Positions 44,880-53,337 of a DNA stretch of 64,000 nt are shown piece after piece (positions within the stretch are counted from its first letter, which is position 1; each line of letters starts with the position of its first letter). A model generated the notes under the pieces. The model was not told where the DNA came from. It worked only from the letters and a program-made list of their open reading frames with translations, and made no database searches. Position numbers and translations under genes: made by a program. Source of the DNA: a bacterium (lineage in GTDB: Bacteria > Planctomycetota > Planctomycetia > Kolteriales > Kolteriaceae); assembly GCA_019753235.1 (NCBI GenBank), contig JAIELF010000016.1:24673-88672 (forward strand), given 5' to 3'.

Positions 44880-47117
44880 TCACTCCGGGAATACCTGCGG
44901 CGCCGCGGCCCCAGGAACGGGTGGAGCGCCAGGAACGGCGGGCAGACCGGGAGCCGGGGGTGCTCCGGGGGCGCCCGGCGGTATCGCGCCAGGGATGCCC
45001 ACCGCGTTGGGATCCGCCCCGGGCATACCTGCCGCACCGGCGGGGGGCGGAGGAACGAAGTCAGGGTTCCAAGCGAATTCGATGGTGAAGTCGGTCCGCT
45101 CGATTTTGCTTTGGCTCCCGGATTTTTTGTTCTCTTCGAGAGATTCCTTGAGGTAGCCGCGAACATCCTCGGGGAGCTTATCCGGGTTCTTATCGGAAGG
45201 GTTCGAGATACCGGTCTTCTTCGGCGGTACGTAGGTGCTGCTACCGCTCAGGCTCAGATCGCCTCGGCCACCCGCTCCTTTTCCTTTGGGCAAAATGTCG
45301 CGCATGTTCACCGGGGCCGAGGTGCTCGATGGGGTCCAGTTTTGGATCGTCTTCAAGTCTTCGATGTACGCGTGACTGACGCCGAGATTCTTCATCTCGG
45401 GGCTCTGGAGATTCTTGAGGATCTCATCCTGCACAAACAAACGGACTTTATTGTTGAAGGTGTAGCCCCGGATCTGAAAGACCCATCCAGGCGCCGACGG
45501 CGGAGCTTGGCGATCGCTTGGTGCCATGCTGATGGTCTTTTGTTGATCGATCTTGCCGAACCACTCCGCAAGCGTGGGAAAGTAGACTGCTCGGACTGCT
45601 TCGATGTTGACCTCTTTAAGAGTCGAAACGTCACGAACTTCTTCGTCGGTACGCTTGGGGAGTGCTTTTGAAACGATGTTCATGCCGCGAAGCCAAAGGT
45701 CGCGGTCTTTGTACCGGTTGGCGCCGATGGCTCGCTTGGCTTGGTCGTTGACGCTCGCGTAGGAGGTCTTGGCCGTTTCAAATTCGGTCTTCATGGTTGC
45801 ATACTGCCGGGCATTGGCCTGCGCCTGCTGCATCGGAGCATTGAAAGTCTCGGCACTGACGCTCTTGAGATTGACGTAGTTGCCGATGAAGACGGAGGTG
45901 AAGCCGAGCAACAATGTCGCGGCGGCTACCAGCGACCAGGGCTTCTTCTCTTTGACCAGTCGCGCGGTGCGAATCTCTTCTGGCAGGAGATTGGTTTGGA
46001 TCGGCGTCTGTTCGAGTCCCTGAAGGGCCAGTCCGTACGCGACGGCAAAGCCCATGATGTTGTCTTTGAAGGTTTGATCGTTGATGACGTCATCACCGAT
46101 CAGCCCATGAAAGGCCGATACCTTCTCGACTTTGAATTCAAGGTTTTGCTGCAGGAACTTTTGCAGACCGGGAAGCAAAAATCCGTTCCCTAGGCCGACC
46201 ACCTTTTTGATGACGCTGCTTTTGTGCGTGCTGCGGAAAAAACCGATCGAACGCTGAAGTTCTGCGACGAATTCGTTGAAGACCGGCCGCATCGCTTGGT
46301 AGAGCTTTTTCGGGTCTGGCGCTTTGGTGGCATTCTTTTTCAGATGCTCGGCTTTGGCAAAGGTCAGCTTCAAATCGCGAGTCAGGGCTCGGGTGAAGTG
46401 ATTGCCGCCGATCGGAAGATTGCGAAGCCAAATCGAATCGCCGTCGGTGATGACGACGTCGGTTTTATCCGCCCCCATATCCAAAATGACCAGCGTGTCG
46501 CCGTCGTCTTCGTCCTGTGAAGGGGCAGGGGCTGACTCTCCCTCGGCCGCGGGGGGGGCGTTTTGATGGTAAATGATGTCGAAAGCGGAATAGTTGTAGA
46601 GAGCCACCGGCGCCAATTGAACCACGTAAGGGTCGATACCACGGTCTTGAAACGGCGCTAGGTGTTTGCGAACAGCTTCGCGACGGATCGCAAAGATGCC
46701 GACATCCAGTTCGATGGGGCCATCTTCCTCTTCGTCTGCAGAGCCAATCTTCTGGTAGTCCCAGACAACGTCGGTCAGCGCGAAGGGAATCTGCTGTTTC
46801 GCCTCGAAGGTGACTATGTCGGCCACCTTCTTCGGGTCGACCGGCGGAAGCTTCACAAACCGAGCCAGCCCTGCCTGACCGGGGACAGCGATGACGACGG
46901 GAATTCCTTCGGTCCGATTTCGCTCGGCAAACTTCTCCAATGCCGTCCGGATCAGTTCATCGGGCTCGGCATCGGGCTGACTGAGAATCTTGGCGTGCTC
47001 GATGTAGTCGAACTCGACGGCGACCGCTCGGTCTTGCTTGGAGTCGTACGAGAGCTTGACCGCTTTCAAGGCACACTGGCCTATGTCGATTCCCCAAACA
47101 ACTTTTGATCCTGCCAT
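44880..47117 (-). CDS. pilM: PilM-PilN fusion, type IV pilus/secretion assembly protein
   Basis: The product has 745 residues. Residues 1-370 are a PilM actin-like ATPase domain: VWGIDIGQCALKAVKLSYD, IVTFEAKQQIPFALTDVVWD, LVILDMGADKTDVVITDGDS, and VVGLGNGFLLPGLQKFL. Residues 375-385 then read TNLLPEEIR, the PilN start motif, followed by a helix at 394-416 (PWSLVAAATLLLGFTSVFIG) and a periplasmic coiled-coil and beta domain. The last 60 residues are Pro/Gly/Ala-rich (PPGAPGAPPAPG). PilM and PilN bind through exactly this NLLP segment, so fusion fixes that contact. A GGAAGG site precedes the ATG. The neighbouring operon genes probably provide PilO- and PilP-like parts; no PilB, PilC, PilQ or PilT is in the window. 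Confidence 0.9.
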   Translation of the reverse strand: MAGSKVVWGIDIGQCALKAVKLSYDSKQDRAVAVEFDYIEHAKILSQPDAEPDELIRTALEKFAERNRTEGIPVVIAVPGQAGLARFVKLPPVDPKKVADIVTFEAKQQIPFALTDVVWDYQKIGSADEEEDGPIELDVGIFAIRREAVRKHLAPFQDRGIDPYVVQLAPVALYNYSAFDIIYHQNAPPAAEGESAPAPSQDEDDGDTLVILDMGADKTDVVITDGDSIWLRNLPIGGNHFTRALTRDLKLTFAKAEHLKKNATKAPDPKKLYQAMRPVFNEFVAELQRSIGFFRSTHKSSVIKKVVGLGNGFLLPGLQKFLQQNLEFKVEKVSAFHGLIGDDVINDQTFKDNIMGFAVAYGLALQGLEQTPIQTNLLPEEIRTARLVKEKKPWSLVAAATLLLGFTSVFIGNYVNLKSVSAETFNAPMQQAQANARQYATMKTEFETAKTSYASVNDQAKRAIGANRYKDRDLWLRGMNIVSKALPKRTDEEVRDVSTLKEVNIEAVRAVYFPTLAEWFGKIDQQKTISMAPSDRQAPPSAPGWVFQIRGYTFNNKVRLFVQDEILKNLQSPEMKNLGVSHAYIEDLKTIQNWTPSSTSAPVNMRDILPKGKGAGGRGDLSLSGSSTYVPPKKTGISNPSDKNPDKLPEDVRGYLKESLEENKKSGSQSKIERTDFTIEFAWNPDFVPPPPAGAAGMPGADPNAVGIPGAIPPGAPGAPPAPGLPAVPGAPPVPGAAAPQVFPE

Positions 47118-47666
47118 GGCTCTGCCTTCCGAAGTCGTTCGAATCGTCGCCGGCCGGTCTTACCCCGGACTCACCTGGATGGGCGAAAATCCGCCGGTGC
47201 GGCTCTCTTGCCCCGAGGTCGTTCGGCAAGTCCGACAAGGGGACTGCTCATCGGCGTGGCCGATACGAGGAGGTAGGACAAGGTCACACAGGCAGACCCG
47301 TTCCCCAGACCAACGAGTTCCCGTGACGAACACCTGCTGTCGCCTCTCCCGGATGATACGAGCGGTGCCGACCCCATTGTTCGCGAGGATCATTGTGCGT
47401 CCCTTGACAGGTGGAATCAACCGACCTTGACCGCTCGCGGGAAAAGAAACCGACATGGCGAAAGTCTGCTCGCATGCACCGGCCATGGAAAGCGCTGAGG
47501 AAAGGCAGAACGAGGCCGATCTTCCGAACGAATCCCTGACCCGACCGATCTGGGCCCGGTGGCGACGATTTTCCTCGCAAGACCGGATCGTCCGGAGTTA
47601 GGTGATTCGGTCCAACAACAGGGAGAACCCATCCGCCCACGCTTGGTGAAAACGGTCGCGAGCCGA
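47118..47666. other. Intergenic region upstream of the pilM operon
   Basis: The 550-base gap between the foldase stop and the PilM-PilN start probably holds the operon promoter. A leftward pair TTGATT and CACAAT at 17 bases (reverse complements near 47396-47424) is a possible candidate. Short leftward frames here (for example one ending at 47160) lack a ribosome site and native sequence. No RNA gene was recognised. Confidence 0.35.
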
Positions 47667-48740
47667 CTATCGCGTCGACGCACCGGGCCGACGGTTGGCG
47701 GTCGGATCAACCGTCGTCGGGGCGCCCGAAGGCTCGGCCACGGAATCGACTTCGAAATCGCCCGTCAGGAAATTCTCGATCTTGGCCTCGTCCTCGATCT
47801 TCTTGTAATACACGCCAACTTCTTGCATCACCTTCTTCTGCTCGATGTCTTTGGTGAGAAGCTCGCGATAGGTCATTTCCGGCTGGTCGGGGTTCGGCGA
47901 TTCCATTGGGACTTTGGAATCCAGCGTCACTTCGGTCTGCGCCGGGACCCGCCCGACACAAAGAAGAAGCAGATGCCCCCCCGGGATCTGCATGATCGAG
48001 CCCAAGTCGCCCGGTTGCAGTGCGAAGGCGGCCTGTTCAAGTTGCTCATTGACCGTATGTCGGCCGAGTGGGGCCGCTTTGCCGCCGTAGGGACGCGTCG
48101 CTTCATCGGTCGAAAATCGGCGGGCGATATCTTCGAAAACCTTCGTCCGGTCTTCAAGCGTTTTCTCGTCGCTGACCTGTTTCCAAACTTCCTCGGCTTT
48201 TCGGCGTTCGACCACCGTCATCATGCGGATGTCGACTTTCTCGCCAAAGTTGGCTTCAAACGCCTTCGTGAGATCCTCGTCGGTCACCGTGACTTTGTTT
48301 TTCACGAGCCGAATCAAGGCTAACCGGGGCCAGACCTGATCCCGAAGATATTGGCCCAGGGTCATATCCTGCGACGCCAAGACTTGCTGCTTGAACTCCG
48401 ACAGTTTCAATTTGTTTCGTTCGAGAATCTGCGAGAGTTCCTTCCGAACATCCTCTTCCGTCACATCGACCTGGGCTGCCTTGCATTGTTGCTGGACCAG
48501 CACGCGCCCGATCATGCTTTGAAGATGTTCCTTGCCGTACATCTGGATCAACTCGCTGGCGAGCTGCTCGCGAGTGATGGGCTCTCCGTTCACCTTCGCC
48601 ACCACCGGGTCTTTCCCCGTCGGGGCGCCGTCCTCGTCAGTCCCTTTCTTTTTGAAGGGGATCTGGGCCTGCACCGCCACCGCGGATCCAAAGAGCAGAA
48701 GGGCAGCCAAAAGGACTCGGGGGATCGTTGCCGACGGCAT
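47667..48740 (-). CDS. Parvulin-type peptidylprolyl isomerase, SurA/PrsA-like
   Basis: The product has 357 residues from the ATG at 48738-48740, with GAAGGA eight bases upstream. A signal peptide (VLLAALLLFGSAVAVQA) ends near residue 25. Residues 45-150 are the SurA-like chaperone N-domain (VVAKVNGEPITREQLASELI, MIGRVLVQQQCKAAQVDVTE). Residues 185-285 form the parvulin domain (FEDIARRFSTDEATRPYGGK, LQPGDLGSIMQIPGGHLLL). Such proteins help outer-membrane and secreted proteins to fold in the periplasm. The C-terminal end is Pro/Thr/Ala-rich. It is on the same strand as the pilus operon but upstream of it by 550 bases. Confidence 0.88.
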   Translation of the reverse strand: MPSATIPRVLLAALLLFGSAVAVQAQIPFKKKGTDEDGAPTGKDPVVAKVNGEPITREQLASELIQMYGKEHLQSMIGRVLVQQQCKAAQVDVTEEDVRKELSQILERNKLKLSEFKQQVLASQDMTLGQYLRDQVWPRLALIRLVKNKVTVTDEDLTKAFEANFGEKVDIRMMTVVERRKAEEVWKQVSDEKTLEDRTKVFEDIARRFSTDEATRPYGGKAAPLGRHTVNEQLEQAAFALQPGDLGSIMQIPGGHLLLLCVGRVPAQTEVTLDSKVPMESPNPDQPEMTYRELLTKDIEQKKVMQEVGVYYKKIEDEAKIENFLTGDFEVDSVAEPSGAPTTVDPTANRRPGASTR

Positions 48741-49010
48741 GAAAGCAATCCTTCTCACTGAACGGAGGATTTCTCTTCTCCACGGGGGAAAACTCCCTCC
48801 GGAAGCGAGTCCGGGACTCAAGAAGGCGCACCTTGCCATTCTCCTGCAACTGGGTCAACGCCAAGTCCCGGCCGCATGCCTTCTGAGTTGAACCATGCAG
48901 GCTGGGCTCCTACGCTTGAAGAGTGCCAGCTCGCGTGAGCGGGCGACCTTCCTGCAGCGGCGGTGAGCGCGAAAGGCTCCCGTCCCTGCCCAGCTTTCAC
49001 GGGTCCACCC

Positions 49011-49508
49011 ATGCCTTCCAAACCGATCATGGAATTCGACGACCTACCGCAAGAGGTCGTCATCGACATCGAGCAGATTCGTGGACTCAATCCCCAACGA
49101 TTGGAGATGGAACAGATCACCGGCATCACCCTTCTGGATACCGAGAAGAGACAGATCGTCGGTTTCAAAGATGTGACCGACCACGAATTCTGGATCGCGG
49201 GCCATATGCCAACTTTCCCTCTCATGCCGGGCGTTTTGATGATCGAAGGAGCTGCCCAGCTCGGGGCGTTTTACTGTACTTATGTGGATGCTTTTCCTGG
49301 GACCGATTTCGTCGCTCTGTGTGGGGCCGAGGAAATTCGATTTCGCGGGACGGTTCGGCCAGGGGATCGGCTCTGGTTTGTCGGGCAGGTCACCAAGCGG
49401 TCATCACGAATGGCCGCTTTCGAGTTTCAGGGGATGGTCGCCGGCAAGATTGTCGTTGAGGTGACGATATTGGGGGTCGGAATGAAGATGGAGCAGCCTA
49501 GCACTTAG
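49011..49508 (+). CDS. FabZ-like 3-hydroxyacyl-ACP dehydratase (hotdog fold)
   Basis: The product has 165 residues from the ATG at 49011; a GTG at 48963 and an ATG at 49029 are alternatives, none with a strong site. The hotdog-fold active site is GHMPTFPLMPGVLMIEGAAQ, with the catalytic His and Glu of FabZ, and the C-terminal RFRGTVRPGDRLWFVGQV is also typical. FabZ removes water from 3-hydroxyacyl-ACP in fatty-acid synthesis. No fab or lpx gene is adjacent, so a paralogue for special lipids or polyketides is possible. The next gene, trmB, follows after 49 bases. Confidence 0.85.
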   Translation: MPSKPIMEFDDLPQEVVIDIEQIRGLNPQRLEMEQITGITLLDTEKRQIVGFKDVTDHEFWIAGHMPTFPLMPGVLMIEGAAQLGAFYCTYVDAFPGTDFVALCGAEEIRFRGTVRPGDRLWFVGQVTKRSSRMAAFEFQGMVAGKIVVEVTILGVGMKMEQPST

Positions 49509-49556
49509 TTCGGAGTAAGTGGATCGGGTCGGCAACACTCTCTACATTCAATTTCC

Positions 49557-50174
49557 ATGGCAAAACTTCGCGGTCTTGATGTATCGACGATCTGGTGGGA
49601 GGGGAATACCGGTCCCGAACGGTATGACTTCGCCAGCCTTTTTGGCAACGATCACCCGGTCGAGCTCGATTTAGGTTGTGGCAAGGGGCTGTTTCTTTAC
49701 AACCAGGCTCGCCTTCGGCCCGGGGTCAATTTCATCGGAATCGATTGGTCTCGCTCGTTTTCACGGATGGGGGCCGAACGCATCCTTCGCCATGGGATCA
49801 ACAACGTTCGCATTGTTGCCGACGATTCTTGGACGCTCTTTCCTCGATTTAACCCCGGGTCGATGTCGGCGATCCACGTCTATTTTCCCGACCCTTGGTG
49901 GAAAACACGCCATCGCAAAAGGCGAATGATTCGGCCTGAGTTTATCGGTGTCTGCGAGCGGTTGATCCCCATCGGCGGATTGCTGTCGGTGGCCACCGAT
50001 GTCGGCGACTATTTCAAGGTGATGGAGCAAGTCCTCGGCCAGGCGACCATTCTTCGTCGGCTCCCCGATATCGATCCCGACGTCGATCTCCGCTCGGATT
50101 ATCTGACTCACTTCGAACGTAAGTACCGCCTTGAAGGCCGATCTATTTGGCGAGCTCGGTTCGAAAGAATCTGA
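49557..50174 (+). CDS. trmB: tRNA (guanine-N7-)-methyltransferase
   Basis: TrmB methylates G46 of tRNA with SAM. The product has 205 residues. The SAM site is VELDLGCGKGLFLYNQA with GIDWSRSFSRMG following; the family signature VYFPDPWWKTRHRKRRMI lies near residue 110 and binds tRNA. The C-terminus (YLTHFERKYRLEGRSIWRAR) matches the usual end T-x-F-E-x-K-x-x-x-x-G. It may be translated from the same mRNA as the FabZ-like gene. Confidence 0.95.
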   Translation: MAKLRGLDVSTIWWEGNTGPERYDFASLFGNDHPVELDLGCGKGLFLYNQARLRPGVNFIGIDWSRSFSRMGAERILRHGINNVRIVADDSWTLFPRFNPGSMSAIHVYFPDPWWKTRHRKRRMIRPEFIGVCERLIPIGGLLSVATDVGDYFKVMEQVLGQATILRRLPDIDPDVDLRSDYLTHFERKYRLEGRSIWRARFERI

Positions 50175-50456
50175 TTCAGTTGCGCCATTTGTCCGCATCG
50201 GGGGAGCGATACCGATACCGGGAGGGCCCTCCTGATCGCTGTGATCGTCAGGGTCTTCGAAGGTGGAACGGGCCGTACAGAGTACGGCGAAACGCGGCGA
50301 AATCGCGACAGAAATCTTTAGGTCACCCCAGGCGGCGTTATACTCTCGACATGGGGTGCACCGCCCGCTTGGAGTCGTTATTTTCAAGCGACGGCAGCCA
50401 CCCTACAGTCCGAGGCCGTCGATTCTGTCCGGCCGATCAGCGAGGAGGTGATTCCC

Positions 50457-51425
50457 ATGCGAGTTGCCGCATCTTTTCTGTCACTTCTGGTCTTGGTAAC
50501 ACCCGCGATGGCAGGGCTCGAGGAGCTCTTTGATGGTCTCTCGAGAGATTTTGGGATGGTGCCGCACGGCTCGGTGCAGATCCATCGCTTTGTCTTGACC
50601 AACACGACGACCTCGACCATCCGCGTCAACAGCGTTCGTTCCAGCTGTAAGTGCGCGACGCCCAAGGTCGATATCAAGTCCGCCGCCCCGGGCGAGCAGA
50701 TCGTCGTCGAGGTCGAATACAACACTCGCACCTTTACCGGCTCGCGCAGCATGACGATCACGGTCACTTTCGATCAGCCTCGGCTAGAGTCGGTCGCCCT
50801 GCGGGTGAGTGGATACAGTCGGCAAGATGTGGTCTTCAATCCGTCGCAGGTCTCTTTCGGCGTCGTCTCTCGGGGCAAGTCGACGGAGAGGACGCTGAAG
50901 GTCGAGTATGCCGGACCAGATGATTTCAAGATCACCGAAGTCATTCCGCCGGAAGGTTTCGAAGCCTCGATCGACGAGCTTTATCGCGAGCCTCGAAAAG
51001 CGGGCTACAACTTGAAGGTCAAGCTTCCCGAGTCTGCTTCGCCGGGCAACCTTTTCGCCTCGGTCCAACTCAAAACCAATGATCCGAAAACCCCCATTCT
51101 GACGGTCCCCGTGACCGGCGTTGTCGAAGCCAACTTGTCGGCAGCCCCCGATCATCTGGAATTCGGTCAGGTCAAGATGGGCGAAAAGCTCGTTAAGAAG
51201 ATCGTGATCAAGGCCAAAGAGCCCTTCACGCTTGCGAAGGTCGTCGGCGATATCGACGGTGTGAGCGTCAAGAGCACCGAAGGCGAGCGAACCGCTCACA
51301 TCATCGAGATTTCTTACTCGCCGACGCATCTCGGCGAGATTCAGCAGAAGATCCTGCTTCAGACGAGCCTGTCGGGAGAAGAGCCCCTCGCGGTGAATCT
51401 AAGCGCCAGTGTCGTCGAAAAATAG
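50457..51425 (+). CDS. DUF1573 secreted protein
   Basis: The product has 322 residues from the ATG at 50457, with AGGAGG nine bases upstream. A signal peptide (ASFLSLLVLVTPAMA) covers about the first 20 residues. Residues 25-115 are a DUF1573 domain (RDFGMVPHGSVQIHRFVLTN, SVRSSCKCATPKVD), followed by two further Ig-like repeats of the same type (FNPSQVSFGVVSRGKSTERT and DHLEFGQVKMGEKLVKKIVI). The SSCKCATP motif with its two close Cys is shared across planctomycete and Bacteroidetes homologues. Function is unknown; an envelope or surface-adhesion role is likely. A TATACT hexamer about 115 bases upstream may be the -10 promoter element. Confidence 0.88.
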   Translation: MRVAASFLSLLVLVTPAMAGLEELFDGLSRDFGMVPHGSVQIHRFVLTNTTTSTIRVNSVRSSCKCATPKVDIKSAAPGEQIVVEVEYNTRTFTGSRSMTITVTFDQPRLESVALRVSGYSRQDVVFNPSQVSFGVVSRGKSTERTLKVEYAGPDDFKITEVIPPEGFEASIDELYREPRKAGYNLKVKLPESASPGNLFASVQLKTNDPKTPILTVPVTGVVEANLSAAPDHLEFGQVKMGEKLVKKIVIKAKEPFTLAKVVGDIDGVSVKSTEGERTAHIIEISYSPTHLGEIQQKILLQTSLSGEEPLAVNLSASVVEK

Positions 51426-51585
51426 TTCTTCGCTGATCACCGCGAAACATCGACCGTCACGGTGGAGAAATCAACCGGGACGGTTTGTCGTTTCGTAGAG
51501 TGGTCATTATCGGTTTAGATTGGCTTGCCCGATTGGTCTATCGATGCATCGATATCGGTACAGTTCATGGGCAGGGGGGGATCCG

Positions 51586-52005
51586 ATGTCCGCAACCATC
51601 ACGCCGTATCTTTTCTTTGGTGGCCGATGTGAAGAGGCGCTCGCCTTCTACGCGCAGGCTCTCGGTGCCGAGGTCGACATGCTGATGCGTTTCAGCGATA
51701 GTCCCGATCCGCATCCCGAGGGGATGTTACCGGCTGGCTTTGAGAAGAAGGTGATGCACGTCACTTTTAAAGTGCACGGAGTGACATTGATGGCGTCTGA
51801 TGGGAGTAGCCCTGGGACGAATTTTGCCGGCTTCAGTCTCGCGCTGTCGCTGGGCAACGAAGCCGAGGTGCAACAAGCTTTCTCCGCGTTGGTCGATGGT
51901 GGCACCGTCATCATGCCTGTTGGCCCGACCTTTTGGTCAAATTGTTTTGGCATGCTCACTGATCGGTTTGGCATCACCTGGATGATCAGCATCCCAGGCA
52001 CGTAA
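51586..52005 (+). CDS. VOC-family (PhnB/YjdN-like) protein
   Basis: The product has 139 residues from the ATG at 51586, which has GGGGGG six bases upstream. The two beta-alpha-beta-beta-beta modules of the vicinal-oxygen-chelate fold are visible: TPYLFFGGRCEEALAFYAQA opens the first, and VQQAFSALVDGGTVIMPVGP the second, with the C-terminal DRFGITWMIS typical of PhnB/YjdN. These proteins bind small substrates; catalysis is often unproven. It lies alone between the DUF1573 gene and the convergent DUF3179-like gene. Confidence 0.9.
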   Translation: MSATITPYLFFGGRCEEALAFYAQALGAEVDMLMRFSDSPDPHPEGMLPAGFEKKVMHVTFKVHGVTLMASDGSSPGTNFAGFSLALSLGNEAEVQQAFSALVDGGTVIMPVGPTFWSNCFGMLTDRFGITWMISIPGT

Positions 52006-52067
52006 CTTGCCGAGAACACCGAGCAAGGGCGATCAGGTTGCTATCGGCTGTTGCGGAAGATGTCCAT

Positions 52068-53120
52068 TCAGGGTTTCAGATTGTTTGGTGGGGTATAGAG
52101 CTGACTGTTAGGGTACTCGGCAGCCCATGCAAACCATTTCACCTGCGTTCCATTGAGCCAACGAAGGGTCCATCCTTTTCGCGTTCCTTCGATGCATCGG
52201 CCGGAAATGTCCCAATGCGAATCCGTTTCAACATCAGCAAAGGGAGCGATTTCGTTCTTCCCATCCCACCGAATTCGCAGGTCCACCGGATTCGCTTTTC
52301 CCTTTTCGGGCGGATCGGCCGTCAACAGATAGGCGGCGGCCGTTCGGGTGGCACCGTTCCACAGGATGCCCCAATGCTGATTGCCGACCGAATCCTCGAT
52401 GAACCCTGCCTTGCCGATCTCGTCGAGTCGATACGCCCGCGCAATGTCACCCTCGGCAACCCCGAGCACGAATTCCTCGGCAGGTAATCTTGGGTCGAGC
52501 ATTCCACGGCTCTTCTGCGATTCGTCGGCTCCCTTTGGCATGAGTTCGACGGGCTGATACTTATCAAACATGTGATAGGCGACCGCTTGCGGATACCGCT
52601 CGAGCCAGTCTCCCCAGTTGCTGACCAGTGTCGGTACGAATTCGAGTTGCGATCCTGACTTTGGTCCCGCAAAAGCCTTCCCACTCAGGCACGAGTAGAG
52701 TGTCCCGTCTTTGTGTTTCATGATCATCACACCGTTGCGCCATCCATGAAACGTGAAGTCATAGGAAGGGGCAAATCCGCGGGCGAAACCCGCGTCGGGG
52801 TCGTAAACGAATACGCCATAACTATCGCTGATCACGCGGTAGGTGTTCAGAAAAAATCGCTGCGGGATCACCCCGCCATCGGAGTACCCACGAATCCAGC
52901 AGAGGACCCGGTCATCGCTTCGGAGTTCGCTGGCACGTCGCTTGGCTTCGTCCCGGCAATGCGAGCATTGCGGATTGACGAGCGTTTGAAACGCGCTGGG
53001 CACTTCAATCGTCTTGAACGGGGGAAAGGGTTCGTCGGCACCAACAAACCTGGAAAGGGACAAGCCCATGAGGAGGGGGAGAGATCGCATCGCCTTAATT
53101 GTGTGCGTCTGAATCGTCAT
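52068..53120 (-). CDS. DUF3179-like secreted protein
   Basis: The product has 350 residues. The ATG at 53120 has AAAGGGG close upstream; a later Met in the same frame is also possible. A signal-like segment (LPLLMGLSLSRFVGA) precedes the mature part. Residues 45-60 hold a C-x-x-C pair (VNPQCSHC). The middle has the DUF3179 pattern: SYGVFVYDPDAGFARGF, GTLYSCLSGKAFAGPKSGSQ, LEFVPTLVSNWGDWLERYPQ and PAEEFVLGVAEGDIARAYRL, and AGFIEDSVGNQH. The family is found in envelopes and its function is unknown. It lies after ileS on the same strand with 204 bases between. Confidence 0.75.
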   Translation of the reverse strand: MTIQTHTIKAMRSLPLLMGLSLSRFVGADEPFPPFKTIEVPSAFQTLVNPQCSHCRDEAKRRASELRSDDRVLCWIRGYSDGGVIPQRFFLNTYRVISDSYGVFVYDPDAGFARGFAPSYDFTFHGWRNGVMIMKHKDGTLYSCLSGKAFAGPKSGSQLEFVPTLVSNWGDWLERYPQAVAYHMFDKYQPVELMPKGADESQKSRGMLDPRLPAEEFVLGVAEGDIARAYRLDEIGKAGFIEDSVGNQHWGILWNGATRTAAAYLLTADPPEKGKANPVDLRIRWDGKNEIAPFADVETDSHWDISGRCIEGTRKGWTLRWLNGTQVKWFAWAAEYPNSQLYTPPNNLKP

Positions 53121-53318
53121 CCCCTTTCGGATCTGGAACATTGGTCGCGACGTCGCGTGCATGCTACCAAACGCGGGCTGGTGCAGAATAGTGCTTTATC
53201 CTCTCGCGGAGCAAACCGGATCAGAAGCGGAACAAGCTTCCAGACTCCACAGCGCGGAAATCGCTCGCGGAGGGAACGAAGCCCTTCATCATGGCGTGAG
53301 GAATTGTTGCACGCTGTT

Positions 53319-53337
53319 AAAAGATCAAGCTTTGATC
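53319..53337 (-). terminator. Short terminator-like hairpin at the end of ileS
   Basis: Read leftward, GATCAA-AGC-TTGATC is followed directly by TTTT, and overlaps the ileS stop codon. The stem has only two GC pairs, so its strength is doubtful. Confidence 0.35.

Noticed and set aside
47160..47486. Leftward 108-codon frame upstream of pilM
   Set aside because: Lacks a convincing ribosome site and recognisable sequence; likely part of the promoter region.
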